This document shows positions 47,142 through 57,849 of a stretch of DNA of 64,000 bases, piece after piece (the first letter of the stretch is position 1; every line of letters starts with the position of its first letter). The position numbers were made by a program, and so were the translations under genes. The DNA comes from Spisula solida (Eukaryota > Mollusca > Bivalvia > Venerida > Mactridae). The DNA is taken from NCBI GenBank assembly GCA_947247005.1, contig OX365952.1, positions 6,036,501 through 6,100,500 of the forward strand, written 5' to 3'. The notes under the pieces were generated by a model. The model ran no database searches and had not been told where the DNA came from. It saw nothing but the letters and a program-made list of their open reading frames with translations.

Positions 47142-47392
47142 ACTGACCCACTAGTCGCATTTTGTAAAATCTGGACTGTACGCATAGTCGCAAAAACTAT
47201 AAGTTTGTTCAAACGTATTTTCAACCTTGCATTTAATGCTCTGACCTTGTTATGTGTTAACAAACGGTAGAAATTAGTCATGGAACAGTATCAATGCTAC
47301 TGCTGCAATTTTTATTCAAAGAAAATGTTTGAAACATGACTGACCCACTAGTCGCATTTTGTAAAATCTGGACTGTACGCTTAGTCGCACAA
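47142..47392. repeat. 55-bp direct repeat, two copies 196 bp apart
   Basis: CTGACCCACTAGTCGCATTT followed by TGTAAAATCTGGACTGTACG and TAGTCGCA occurs at about 47143-47196 and 47339-47392 with one or two differences. Confidence 0.75.
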
Positions 47393-47639
47393 ACTGTTTC
47401 TTCGACTAATAGACCCGAAGAATCGGTGACATATATGCATCGAGTAATAACCTTGGGTAACTTAAACATGAAATTTTGGTTTAATATACGTATAGACATG
47501 GTCCCTGTAAAAACTGTGTTTGTTTACTGTATGTAATTATGTGACGTTCCAGTAAAATATAAATACTTAATAGGAGCAAGAGATGTTTATAAACTTGTAA
47601 TACACGTATGCCCCTATGACATCCCGATAGTCAGGAATG

Positions 47640-47917
47640 TTTAAGGTTGAATGACAACTTTGACCTATTGACCGTTAAAGTTATTGAACGGAAACCATTT
47701 GACCTATTTTCATGTTAAAGTGATACAGTCCCTTGACCTACCGACCGCATAGTCAATAGCGGTCATCTATTTTTGATGCCCAACCACTATCCAAAGTTTC
47801 AGGATCCGTGGGCTAAGCCTTTTTCCTTTTTGAAGGAAACAATTTAGTCTACCAACCGATAGACAGACATACATGTATAAGCAAAGTAATAAACCCCCTT
47901 CAAAGATAGGAGGGGAA
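47640..47917. repeat. Interspersed repeat ending in a hairpin
   Basis: TGACCTATTGACCGTTAAAG, ACCAACCGATAGACAGACAT and a closing ACCCCCTTCAAAGATAGGAGGGG hairpin-like end resemble an interspersed repeat I know in mollusc genomes in general form (GACC/GACAG words, then CCCCCTTCTTCGAAGGGG). Family assignment is from memory and tentative. Confidence 0.45.
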
Positions 47918-47934
47918 TAAATACGTACAAATGG

Positions 47935-48311
47935 TACTTGATGTACTCCCGATGGAAATTAATGAGCTTCGAGAGGTATCGGTCCTCGTGGTCAATGGGA
48001 AGCTTCGGGAAAGTCACGAGGCAATTTGAGAATCGGGAGGAATCGGGACGCATAGGGATAACTCCCGATATATTCCCGACTTTGTGCGTCGGGGTGTATT
48101 GCCGATGGACATCAGGAGGTTCGCCATTGTCGGAGGGAAGCTCCCCGATCTTTCGGGGAAGCTTTCGGAAGTCTTGAGACAGTTAGTCAGATTGTAATTA
48201 CATCGGGAGATTTCAATGCATGTAATGATTTTTACTCGATGAACTCGCGATTTCATGAAGGGAATATCTCGAAGGTATCCCCGAAGCTCGGGAATATCCC
48301 GTGGAGGCATC
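47935..48311. repeat. CpG-rich TCGGGGA/CCCGA repeat, left part
   Basis: Recurring TCCCGAT, TCGGGGAAGC, TTCGGGA and ATCGGGAG words, several self-complementary. It is interrupted at 48311 by the Gypsy element and continues at about 54236 with CATCCCCGAGGCATCC and ATCGGGGATGC. Confidence 0.6.
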
Positions 48312-49016
48312 TGTAATGCGGCATTTTCAGGCCATTTTTGTGTGTAAGTTTTTGAGGACATTTTGTAAATAGATTTTGTGTTTTGTATTCTTTAAATTGA
48401 TATTTTGTACATATTAGAAATAGAAAGAAAACAGGAAATGAACAGAAATGTATGAAACAAAGAAAGATAGAAACGGATAAGCTATCACGCTGACAACCTC
48501 TTATAATTCTACTTGAAAGATTTTTATCACCTTTTACAGACTTTACAATTATGCAAATTCCACTTCTGCAGGCTTAACGATTAGATTATCAGGGAACTAA
48601 GTTGTACCTGGCAATTTTATTACAGAATTTTATGTAATACAGATATGACTGATGACACGTTTATTGTATATTCCGAATTAACAAACCGATTAAGTACAGA
48701 TCTTACGTCACATAGGAACGCGGTCTGTTTAGGTAACGCAGAGGTCCGAAAGTTTACGCCCACATTTTTGATTGGTCAGGAACATTAAAGTATTGTCTGA
48801 TTGCCCTAGTAACTTATAGAATACTCTTTTTTGGTTGGCTAGAGATTAACAGCATGCAACAATTATGATTCCTTAAAGTCCTTTTCCCCAAGGTCGCAGT
48901 ATCAGAACTTGTAAAATTCTAGATCTACGTGAACTTGAATAAATTGATTTGGGAATTGGACAAAGATCTTATATCTTTTATTATAGATAAAAACCCCTAA
49001 AGGCCGAGCACAAAAC
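48312..49016 (+). repeat. 5' LTR of the Gypsy element
   Basis: Starts TGTAATGCGG and ends in GCCGAGCACAAAAC. From 48343 onward it is matched by the 3' LTR. It contains TGATTGGTCAGG (CCAAT-type) and, near the 3' end, AATAAATTGA as a polyadenylation signal. The first 31 bp are assigned to the LTR because of the TG start and the CATC target duplication; a start at 48343 is the alternative. Confidence 0.75.
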
Positions 49017-49017
49017 C

Positions 49018-49032
49018 TGGTGGGTAGGATCG
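49018..49032 (+). promoter_or_regulatory. Primer-binding site of the Gypsy element
   Basis: TGGTGGGTAGGATCG lies one base after the LTR end and starts with TGG, as expected for pairing with a tRNA 3' CCA. The tRNA was not identified. Confidence 0.5.
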
Positions 49033-49077
49033 AATTGTTCCAGTACATCTCACAGGCAAGCGAGAGATCCCCAACAC

Positions 49078-50010
49078 ATGACCCTTACTACACAGCCGTC
49101 GAATTACAAAACGCGTTCGACGGGACCAATAGTACAGCAAGAAGAGCAAGAAGAAAACATTCCACAACAAGACCAATCGGACGTTGAACAAGAACAAACA
49201 ATCATGACGACTAACATCAAAATGGAAACCTTCAACGGAACGACCAACATTGAAAGGTACTTAAGCCGTTTTGACCAGTATAAAACAGTCACCAAAATGT
49301 CAGATGAACAGTCATTAGCATCGTTAATTTGGCATTTAGATGGGAATGCGCGGTTGTGGTTTGAAAAGCAAGACACACCTCCAACCACATATGATGCCTT
49401 GAAAACGGCACTGACTGACAAGTACAAGAAAGACAATAAAATTGACTTAAGCATATTTTCGATGAGTCAAAATGCATCGGAAACCACAGATATGTTCCTT
49501 GACCGGCTGGAAACAGCCATATTGAACAATGGCCGCATAAACGAAGAAATCGCGGTACAGATAGCATTGAAGGGCCTGCATTCATCAGTAGGCTCAGCCA
49601 TATCAACGCACTGCCCAGAATCCCTAGATGACGTCAGAAAATTGGCGTCAAAGACAGTAACAACTACATCCGTCGTTGCAGCCACAACTACGGATCCAGC
49701 ACTTCTGGAAGCTGTCAACGCCCTGACAAAAACCGTGGCCCAAATGAGTGCGAAACAACAAGATGTGTACAACCATCCAGCCAGGCAGGAAGGAAGACCT
49801 AACCCCGGACCAGCCAGTTCTAGACAGGAAACAACCAACAAATGTGGACGATGTGGTAGGTCACATTTTCATAATTCATGTCCGGCTCTTGGTCAAAAAT
49901 GTTATGAATGTGGTAAATTAGACCACTTTGGCTCACAATGTAAATCAGCTAAGTTTGTACGAGATAGGTACCGAAACAGTTTTCAATCAAATAATTATAA
50001 TAGGCAATAG
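49078..50010 (+). CDS. Gag protein of the Gypsy element
   Basis: 310 codons from ATG 49078-49080, the first ATG after the primer-binding site with a long frame, to TAG 50008-50010. The N-terminal part is acidic and glutamine-rich. The middle has the typical retrotransposon capsid pattern (IERYLSRFDQY, LIWHLDGNARLWFEK, LTDKYK). The C-terminus has two zinc knuckles: CGRCGRSHFHNSC (C-X2-C-X3-H-X4-C) and CYECGKLDHFGSQC (C-X2-C-X4-H-X4-C). It packages element RNA in a cytoplasmic particle. The stop is followed in the same frame by pol, with no other stop, so pol is probably made by UAG readthrough. Confidence 0.9.
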   Translation: MTLTTQPSNYKTRSTGPIVQQEEQEENIPQQDQSDVEQEQTIMTTNIKMETFNGTTNIERYLSRFDQYKTVTKMSDEQSLASLIWHLDGNARLWFEKQDTPPTTYDALKTALTDKYKKDNKIDLSIFSMSQNASETTDMFLDRLETAILNNGRINEEIAVQIALKGLHSSVGSAISTHCPESLDDVRKLASKTVTTTSVVAATTTDPALLEAVNALTKTVAQMSAKQQDVYNHPARQEGRPNPGPASSRQETTNKCGRCGRSHFHNSCPALGQKCYECGKLDHFGSQCKSAKFVRDRYRNSFQSNNYNRQ

Positions 50011-52767
50011 GGATTCGCGCCTGTCCGCAGGGGTCAATTTGAGTTTCCGGCGGGTGGGCACAGTGATAGAGCTTCCAAGCTTAAAACAAAGAAATTGAAA
50101 AGTAGTGATAAATTTAGTGGAAATGAAAATCTTTACACTAACAAGTTCCGAAGTAGAAGTGCTAATGTATCACCGAGTGTAAATGCGAACTTTACTGCAG
50201 AAATGAACAAAAACACAGTTAGCGTATCTGTTCTGCAGAAACGTACAAATGCACTCTGTGATACAGGAGCATCAGTGAGTTGTGCTAGTAAGTCATATTT
50301 TGATAGGATTTTTCCAAATGGTACTGACTTATTAAAACCATCAGACATTCCTTCAATTTTAGGTGTAGGTGGCACGAAGCATGATATTTTTGGAAAAATT
50401 AGGCTAGATGTATGCATTGGCAAGAAGACACTTGCATTTGATTTTTATATCATAGCAGACTTGCATCATTCCTTGATCTTAGGCTTTGATTTTATGAATA
50501 GACATAGGGTCACAATAGATGTCAGATCTAAACTCTTGTCATTGTCAGATGGTGCTGCTGTGTGCAACTTAGTAACAAGCAAAAGCTATGCGAGAACGAC
50601 AAAACCTGTAAAAATAAGTGCTAACTCATATGCAGACATTCAAGTCAAAGTTGCTAGGTCTAAAAATCTAAATAAATCAGTTTTATTAGAACCTATGGCA
50701 AATTTAGCGAAAGATAATATAGCAGGTGCTCGTTGTCTGGTATCAGTAAAGAAGAGCAAAGCAAGGTTTCGGATTGTAAACCCGACTGATGATGATGTAT
50801 ACTTAAAAAGTAACAAAGTTCTTGCTATTGTCTCGAGTATTGATCAGGATCAGATTTTAAATTGGGATGAGTTTGAATGTACTTCAGATTCTGAACATAA
50901 GTCAAATAATAAGGAACTAAATAGCTCAGGTTCACCAAAAATGAATTTCGACTTGTCAAACTCTGATTTAAATGAGAGTGAAAAGGAACAATTATTGAAG
51001 TTATTGCATGAAAATGAAGATATCTTTTCAGAAGGATTGCATGATTTAGGTAAGACAAATCTTGCTGAACATGTGATTCACACAACAGCTTCCGGACCAG
51101 TAAAATCACCTTACTACAAGCAAAACCCGGAAATGCGGAGATGGACAAAGGAATATACGGACAAATTACAGGATAGTAAAATCATAAAGGAGAGCGACTC
51201 TAATTGGCATTCGCCTGTAGTTCTTGTCAAGCGCGAAGGTTCAAATGATTTTAGATTTGCATGTGATTATCGTAAATTGAACAAAATTTCAGAACATATT
51301 TCATATCCCATCCCACGTCTTTCTGATGTCATGGATGCTCTTGGGGAAGCTAAAGCTAAGTACTATACAAGTTTAGATCTTGGTAAAGCATTTTGGCAAG
51401 TTCCTTTAAGTCAAGAAAGCAAAAGAAAAGCTGCTTTTATTACATATGATGGGGTTTTTGAATGGGAAACCATGCCTTTTGGACTTCAAGGGGCTAGCGC
51501 AACTTTTCAGAAATTAATGATGCGGGTGTTTTCTGGTATATGTTGGCAGTACGTCTTGTGTTACGTAGATGACTGTTTAATATATAGCTCCTCTTTTCGG
51601 GATCACCTGTCGCATCTCTCCGAGGTCTTCGAAAGGTTGCGCTCAGCGGGGTTAAAATTATCTCCTCAAAAATGTCATTTTGCACAAAAAGAACTTCACT
51701 ATTTGGGGCATGTCATAAGTAAAGATGGCATTCAAACTGATCCTAAGAAAATAGAGAAAATTCAAAACTTGCAAATCCCCAAGGACAGAAGTGATGTCAA
51801 AAGTTTGTTAGGATTAACAAATTATTACAAGAAGTTTGTAAAGGGCTACACTAACATTTGCGCTCCAATAATAAATTTGTTGAAGAAGGAGACTCCTTTC
51901 ATTTGGTCAGCTGAGTGTGATACTGCACTAGATCAATTGAAGAGAGCTCTTACTTCGGCGCCAGTTTTGAAATTCCCTGATATGAACAAACCTTTCATAT
52001 TAACATGTGACGGATCAAGGAAAGGATTAGGATTTGTATTAGGACAAATAGGAGAACATGGAAAGGAACACGTCGTGGAATATGGGAGTCGTGCACTCAG
52101 AGGAGCAGAACAAAACTACGGAGTATCGGAGTTGGAATGCTTAGGTCTGGTATCTGGAATTCAACATTTTAAGTCATACTTAAGTACAGATATTCCTTTT
52201 ACGCTGGTCACTGATCACAAGGCTCTCACTTGTTTGAATAGTGTTCATACTTCAACGAATGGGAGACTTGCTAGGTGGTCAATCCTTTTACAAGGATATA
52301 AGTATAAGGTTGTGTACAGGGAAGGCTCAAAGAATCAAGCGGATGCACTTTCAAGGTTAGTGGATTATGACGAGCATGGAATACAGGAACAGGAAGTAAG
52401 GAATATGGAACCAGTGGATCCAAAGGTCATTATGGCTACCGTAGAAAATAAAGAGTGGCTTGTCACTTCTTTTGAGTACGACGTGCAATGTTCGGTCAAC
52501 TCAATAGAGGCTGACGGCTCGAAAGGACAGGATATCACTGAGGACAAGTTGGAAAAGGATGAAATTGAGGACAAATTGGAAATTGCTCAAATGCAGAAGG
52601 AATGCCCAGATTTCAAGGATATTTACCAATATCTCTTGAAAAATGAGCTTCCTTTGGATGAAAGCAAAGCCAAGCATGTGGTATATGAGAGTAAGTACTA
52701 TGATATTGTAGACCAACAGCTGTTAATTCACATGTACCACCCAAGGAGGAAGAAAGTCATTAGATGA
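50011..52767 (+). CDS. Pol of the Gypsy element: protease, RT, RNase H
   Basis: The frame is continuous with gag after the single UAG and stays open to TGA 52765-52767, without a convincing ATG near its start. Domains in order: aspartic protease with LCDTGASVSC (about 50260); RT with FACDYRKLN, TSLDLGKAFWQVPL, MPFGLQGA and the active site YVDDCLIYS (about 51562); RNase H with LTCDGSRKGLGFVL, GVSELECLGLV and LVTDHKAL, all acidic residues present; then a linker. It would process the particle proteins and copy the RNA into DNA. A one-base frame change just before the TGA separates it from integrase. Confidence 0.9.
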   Translation, partial: GFAPVRRGQFEFPAGGHSDRASKLKTKKLKSSDKFSGNENLYTNKFRSRSANVSPSVNANFTAEMNKNTVSVSVLQKRTNALCDTGASVSCASKSYFDRIFPNGTDLLKPSDIPSILGVGGTKHDIFGKIRLDVCIGKKTLAFDFYIIADLHHSLILGFDFMNRHRVTIDVRSKLLSLSDGAAVCNLVTSKSYARTTKPVKISANSYADIQVKVARSKNLNKSVLLEPMANLAKDNIAGARCLVSVKKSKARFRIVNPTDDDVYLKSNKVLAIVSSIDQDQILNWDEFECTSDSEHKSNNKELNSSGSPKMNFDLSNSDLNESEKEQLLKLLHENEDIFSEGLHDLGKTNLAEHVIHTTASGPVKSPYYKQNPEMRRWTKEYTDKLQDSKIIKESDSNWHSPVVLVKREGSNDFRFACDYRKLNKISEHISYPIPRLSDVMDALGEAKAKYYTSLDLGKAFWQVPLSQESKRKAAFITYDGVFEWETMPFGLQGASATFQKLMMRVFSGICWQYVLCYVDDCLIYSSSFRDHLSHLSEVFERLRSAGLKLSPQKCHFAQKELHYLGHVISKDGIQTDPKKIEKIQNLQIPKDRSDVKSLLGLTNYYKKFVKGYTNICAPIINLLKKETPFIWSAECDTALDQLKRALTSAPVLKFPDMNKPFILTCDGSRKGLGFVLGQIGEHGKEHVVEYGSRALRGAEQNYGVSELECLGLVSGIQHFKSYLSTDIPFTLVTDHKALTCLNSVHTSTNGRLARWSILLQGYKYKVVYREGSKNQADALSRLVDYDEHGIQEQEVRNMEPVDPKVIMATVENKEWLVTSFEYDVQCSVNSIEADGSKGQDITEDKLEKDEIEDKLEIAQMQKECPDFKDIYQYLLKNELPLDESKAKHVVYESKYYDIVDQQLLIHMYHPRRKKVIR

Positions 52768-53566
52768 AGATGTAATCATACAAACAGCACTACCTAGGAA
52801 ACTAAGGAAAACTGTTTTGGAGGCACACCATGATGGAAATGGACACTTCGGAGTTAAGAAGACCCATGCATCCATACAGTCCAAGTATTATTGGCCAAGA
52901 ATGTATAACAACATTGACTTATATGTTCGGTCGTGTGATGTTTGCCAGCGCTGCAAGAGGAACCATGGAGCGAAACCAACACCTCTGAATCCATTACCTG
53001 TAGCGGATGTCTTTGGACGGTTACATCTTGATTTCATAGGTCCACTCAACAAGACGTCAGAAGGTCATGAACATATATTGGTTATTGTTGACAGTTTCAC
53101 GCGTTGGACGGAAACATTTCCTGTAAAATCACAGTCTGCCGTTGAAGTTGCGCGCGTTTTGCATGATGAGATCTTCTGTCGCTATGGTAGCCCAATAGCT
53201 ATCGTAACTGACAGGGGACAAGCCTTCTTGTCAAAACTTGTCAACGCCATCTGTGAAATTTACAAGGTAAGACGTCATCACACTGCCAGCTATAACCCAA
53301 AATGTAATGGTGCTGTTGAAAAGCAAAACGGTACAATTAAACAAGCTATTAGGAGGTACATTAAAGATGATCACTCAAACTGGCATCTTCTTCTTCCAAC
53401 AATCATGATGGCTATGCGGTCATCACCAAATACAGAGACTTCAGGTTATAGTCCATTCAAGATGTTATTCGGAACAGACATGCGATTGCCGTATGACACG
53501 ACCTTAATTCCAAGGGAATCACTAGGACTACAAGCTAAAGCACATATCGATGAATTATTGTTGTAA
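52760..53566 (+). pseudogene. Integrase of the Gypsy element, C-terminally truncated
   Basis: Read in the +1 frame from about 52760. The N-terminal zinc domain shows HHDGNGHFGVKKTH and SCDVCQRC (HHCC). The catalytic core shows LDFIGPL, VTDRGQAF and VEKQNG, with 35 residues between the second Asp and the Glu (D,D-35-E). The frame ends at a TAA (53564-53566) inside the 3' LTR, right after the core. The C-terminal GPY/F-type region and the polypurine tract are absent. Together with the frameshift upstream this copy cannot supply integrase. Confidence 0.88.
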
Positions 53567-54236
53567 GTTTTTGAGGACATTTTGTAAATAGATTTTGTGT
53601 TTTGTATTCTTTAAATTGATATTTTGTACATATTAGAAATAGAAAGAAAACAGGAAATGAACAGAAATGTATGAAACAAAGAAAGATAGAAACGGATAAG
53701 CTATCACGCTGACAACCTCTTATAATTCTACTTGAAAGATTTTTATCACCTTTTACGGACTTTACAATTATGCAAATTCCACTTCTGCAGGCTTAACGAT
53801 TAGATTATCAGGGAACTAAGTTGTACCTGGCAATTTTATTACAGAATTTTATGTAATACAGATATGACTGATGACACGTTTATTGTATATTCCGAATTAA
53901 CAAACCGATTAAGTACAGATCTTACGTCACATAGGAACGCGGTCTGTTTAGGTAACGCAGAGGTCCGAAAGTTTACGCCCACATTTTTGATTGGTCAGGA
54001 ACATTAAAGTATTGTCTGATTGCCCTAGTAACTTATAGAATACTCTTTTTTGGTTGGCTAGAGATTAACAGCATGCAACAATTATGATTCCTTAAAGTCC
54101 TTTTCCCCAAGGTCGCAGTATCAGAACTTGTAAAATTCTAGATCTACGTGAACTTGAAATAAATTGATTTGGGAATTGGACAAAGATCTTATATCTTTTA
54201 TTATAGATAAAAACCCCTAAAGGCCGAGCACAAAAC
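53562..54236 (+). repeat. 3' LTR of the Gypsy element (first 31 bp missing)
   Basis: Matches 48343-49016 nearly perfectly. It abuts the integrase frame directly, with no purine-rich tract in between. Confidence 0.85.
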
Positions 54237-54380
54237 ATCCCCGAGGCATCCAGAACCCCGAGGAATGATCGGGGATGCTTTCGCGATAAAAAGAATTCTG
54301 CAAGGCACCCCAGAGGTTTCCCCGACACATCGACGATGTTTCGGTAAAGTGTCAGAAACCTTCGTTGGAATTTTAACGTT
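54237..54380. repeat. CpG-rich TCGGGGA/CCCGA repeat, right part
   Basis: Continuation of 47935-48311 beyond the Gypsy insertion: CCCCGAGGCATCC, GATCGGGGATGC, GTTTCCCCGACAC words. Confidence 0.55.
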
Positions 54381-54965
54381 TGGCGAATATTCGAAAATGA
54401 CCAAAAGCTTACTGTATGCCAGTCGAAATAAAGATGCAGTGCATAACTGATATTTATCATTTCAATGAGTACCTTGAAAACGATAATACGCACAAGCATT
54501 TGGTATTTGGATATTTGAATATTTTATTGAATAGGCATACAGTGGTACTGCGACTAGTGGGACAGATGGATTTTCGCGTTTTCCAAATAGGCGTTCAGTG
54601 GTGCATGAATCGAATGCATACTGGATTAAACAATATTGCAACGATTCAGGGGGAAAATATATCATTGCACGTATAAACTCACACGTATAGATTGATAATG
54701 AAACACCTAGAAGAGAATATTACTAGTATTTCCTTAGCATTTCCAAAATAACGGGCATTTTGACGTGATTGAATGATCTTTCGCTTTAACCAGCTGTTTA
54801 TTTTGAGAGAATACGTTTTCATTCTAAATGCTAATACCTAGTATAGGACTTTCTGTTAAAGAGGCGTTTATTTCACGCCAAAAAAAAATATGCAAAAAGT
54901 ATATTCAGTTCAAAAAGTCTGATAAAAACATTAAAAACTTACTGTTGACAGCTTTCCAAAATGAA
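54381..54965. other. Unassigned stretch
   Basis: No gene recognised; overlapping short frames on both strands have no domain features. Confidence 0.3.
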
Positions 54966-55035
54966 ACTGAACGCCTAGTTACCAGCGACTTCCGGTTGGG
55001 GGGGTTCAGTCAGTCAACATACTGTGATAATGGTC
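54966..55035. repeat. Dispersed repeat, inverted relative to 46670-46742
   Basis: TGAACGCCTAGTTACCAGCG, ACTTCCGGTTGGGG and CAACATACTGTGATAATGG pair with the 46.7-kb copy in reverse complement. Confidence 0.65.
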
Positions 55036-55774
55036 CTTCTATATTTCTGGCTATCAGCAGGAGATCATTATCAGTGTTTATCTAGGGTCATAAAACACAG
55101 AAACTGGTCCCGGCTACTGAAAACCAATAGGGTGCTAAGTACTGTATGTACACTAGACAATATGTGTCATATTATCATTTATGTTTGTTTTAAATTGGAA
55201 TATTAAGATATATTAATTTATTTCTTGTTTCTATCTAGTTTGAGTGTATAACAGCTATTTTCCCTATATGTCAATAAATTTGGAGATTTTATTATTTAAG
55301 AGTTATTTGACATAAATTAATAGATATAACATTTTGTACACACTAGAACTAGATACGAATAAAAATAAATATATCTAATAGTTTGAAGATAAATAAAAAA
55401 TAATAAACTACTCATATAGATCTAGTATATGAATTTAACTTCTCTATTCCAAACAGTTTAACCAAAGTCCTCAATATAACATTTTTGTATCGTTGATTTA
55501 AAACATGAATAATATAAAGTCACTTATCTACTCAAGTAATAAGATAAACATGTCAATGTTACTGTGTGTTATAAGTTCGTATTTTAGTTTTCACTTTTTT
55601 TTATTCATGTGCAGGATTCCACAGTGAGCTTTTAAAAATGCTCCCCATCCACGGTGACCACCTGTTCCAAATATGGTTTCTGTAATTAAACCCGACTCAT
55701 TCCATGAAATGTACATAGTTATTTGGATGCTTATACATAAATATCCGATGCCCGTATCGCATTTTGTAAAACCC
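55036..55774. other. Unassigned AT-rich stretch
   Basis: No gene or clear repeat recognised. Confidence 0.3.
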
Positions 55775-56250
55775 CTTTCACGATTGTCGTGCGACGGACC
55801 TGCGACGGGTCTACGGTGTAAATTTGAGGACTATCGTGCGTCCGTCGCACGACGGACTTGAGAAATTTCTGCATCGTGCGACCGTCGTGCGACGGAAAAC
55901 ATAATCGTAGACCCTCGTTGTAGAGTTTTGGACATGTTAAAAAATTCTAAGGAGGGTGACTGTCGTAGGCCCGTCGGACGATGCCCTATGTCGTCGCACG
56001 ACGGACGTGCGATGGACGCACGATGGACGCACGATGGACGCACGATGGACGCACGATTTGTTTGAGATTATAAGGTCACTCTAGGCACTTAGAATCATAC
56101 CACTATCGTGCGATGGACGTACGATGGACGTGCGATGATTGTGCGATTGTCGCACGACAGTCTTGTGAACATCCCCTATCCTACGACTGCCGTGAGACAA
56201 TCGCACGACCTTCGTACGACAATCGCACGACCGTCGTACGACGCTCGTAA
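55775..56250. repeat. CpG-rich CGTGCGACGG repeat island
   Basis: Built of CGTCGTGCGACGG, GTCGCACGACGG and a short tandem of ATGGACGCACG (four to five copies at 55995-56055), with many self-complementary words. AT-rich segments separate the clusters. ORFs on either strand (basic, RRATD-like) reflect the repeat. Confidence 0.65.
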
Positions 56251-57849
56251 ACATATAAAAATTATGTACTTTTTCAAAATGCATACCCTATAGTGCAATT
56301 CTTAGATAAATCATATTCTAAGAGAAAATGTGCACTTTGAAAACAATAAAAGCTCTCTATAGCGACACACATTGGGAAACATAACATTATGTTGTTGTAA
56401 GTAGAGATTGTCTAAGATCTAAAAGTTGCCCGAATGTTCTCATACATGCATATCAATAGCATACTTTAATCACTTAGCAGGTTATAAAATATCAACAGTG
56501 TATGTTTTTATTATATAATTAGTTACATTAAATGTATACTTAGTAACAATATATCAGTACATCTAAAGACTCTAAACACGTTTTTTAATTCACAAATATT
56601 TCCAACATCTTGAAGAAAGCCATAATTTGAATTAGGAATTAACTGTTCTCTCATTTTATAACATGTGGACATCCAAAATATCTCGAACCAAACAGCCTAA
56701 ACATTATTATTATTGATTATACATACATGTATTTCAGTTTAATACTATATTAAGATTGGAATGTTTTATGTATGACTTCGTAAATATTAGTTTTGTCCTT
56801 TTGAATACCCATTATTTGTGTACTTTCTACAGGTAAAAAGATGTGGCGGACGCAATTTATTTGTTTACCGTGTCACACGATAGCACAGGGAACTCCAGAT
56901 TTCCCGACAATGCAAGGATATTTCATTGTGTGATTGTACACGTAGACAATACACTGTAGAAATAAATAGGGTAGTATACTTCTATATTCTGTTAAGGCAA
57001 CATTTTAAAGTTTATTCACTACATGTACACTCACATAATGACGGTAGCGGATATATTCCGCACAGTAACCTTGTAATATATTCATGCTTAAAGTGGAGGA
57101 ACACGTCAATTGATTCACACTGATACAGGTCTTAAATGGCACACACCATCGAACGCCGATGATAGCACTAGCATTTGTTTACAAATAAATATGAACATTA
57201 AATGCATTTTCAACGTCTATTCTTTGTTCTATCTTGTGTATAATCACTTCTTTAGTACTCTTTCAATCTTCACTGATAACAAGCGGTCATTCGAACGTGC
57301 AGTTTGTATTATGCATGTTTGTTTATTGATAAGGCTAGAATTATCTCCGACGAGCTATAATTTATATAAAAGGAATAACAAATCGGACATAAAGGTAAGC
57401 AGAGCACGAAAGACACAATCTCGCTAACATGTTTTACGATAACCACAAGCTTACTAGCCGAAGTAAAACCATACTAAAACTCTATTGTTCTAGTCAAACA
57501 CTTACCTGTAGTGTTGGGACTACGCAATATTTTTTCCTGCCATTAATTTTTGAAATGTACTAATCAATGTGTGTTATTCGGATGAGTAGAAACGACCGGC
57601 TAATTAATATACTAGGGAGCGTGTGCTGGGGAATAGTCGGGGAAAATCATCCTTCATCCTCGATTGATTCTGCATAATAAATATAACATGTCTGTAATAA
57701 AAACGTCATAACAATACTACTGTCGGTTCAATAAGTAATACTAATGAGGGAACTGTCCCATTCAAAAGAATATGGGAGGCTTATGTTTTATATAATAAAC
57801 TAGATACCTTCAACCAATAGTATAATACTTCAAAACGTGTTTTCACGTC
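56251..57849. other. Unassigned AT-rich stretch
   Basis: No gene recognised. Several frames of 60-105 codons (for example 57110-57427) lack domain or composition support. Confidence 0.3.

Larger units (their letters stand above)
48312..54236 (+). mobile_element. Ty3/Gypsy LTR retrotransposon (damaged, recent)
   Basis: Complete order: 5' LTR, primer-binding site, gag, protease, RT, RNase H, integrase, 3' LTR. The shared LTR portion (about 674 bp) shows only two differences that I can find (A/G near 48536/53755 and an extra A near 54159), so the insertion is recent. CATC occurs just before 48312 and at 54236-54239, a candidate 4-bp target duplication. The 3' LTR lacks its first 31 bp, and the integrase C-terminus and polypurine tract are missing, so a deletion removed this junction. 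No env-like frame is seen. Confidence 0.9.

Noticed and set aside
53567..54236. env-like third ORF of the Gypsy element
   Set aside because: The 3' LTR follows integrase directly; no frame with signal peptide or membrane anchor is present.
55831..56293. Arg/Ser-rich ORFs on both strands
   Set aside because: They overlap the CGTGCGACGG island and mirror its repeats; no domain.
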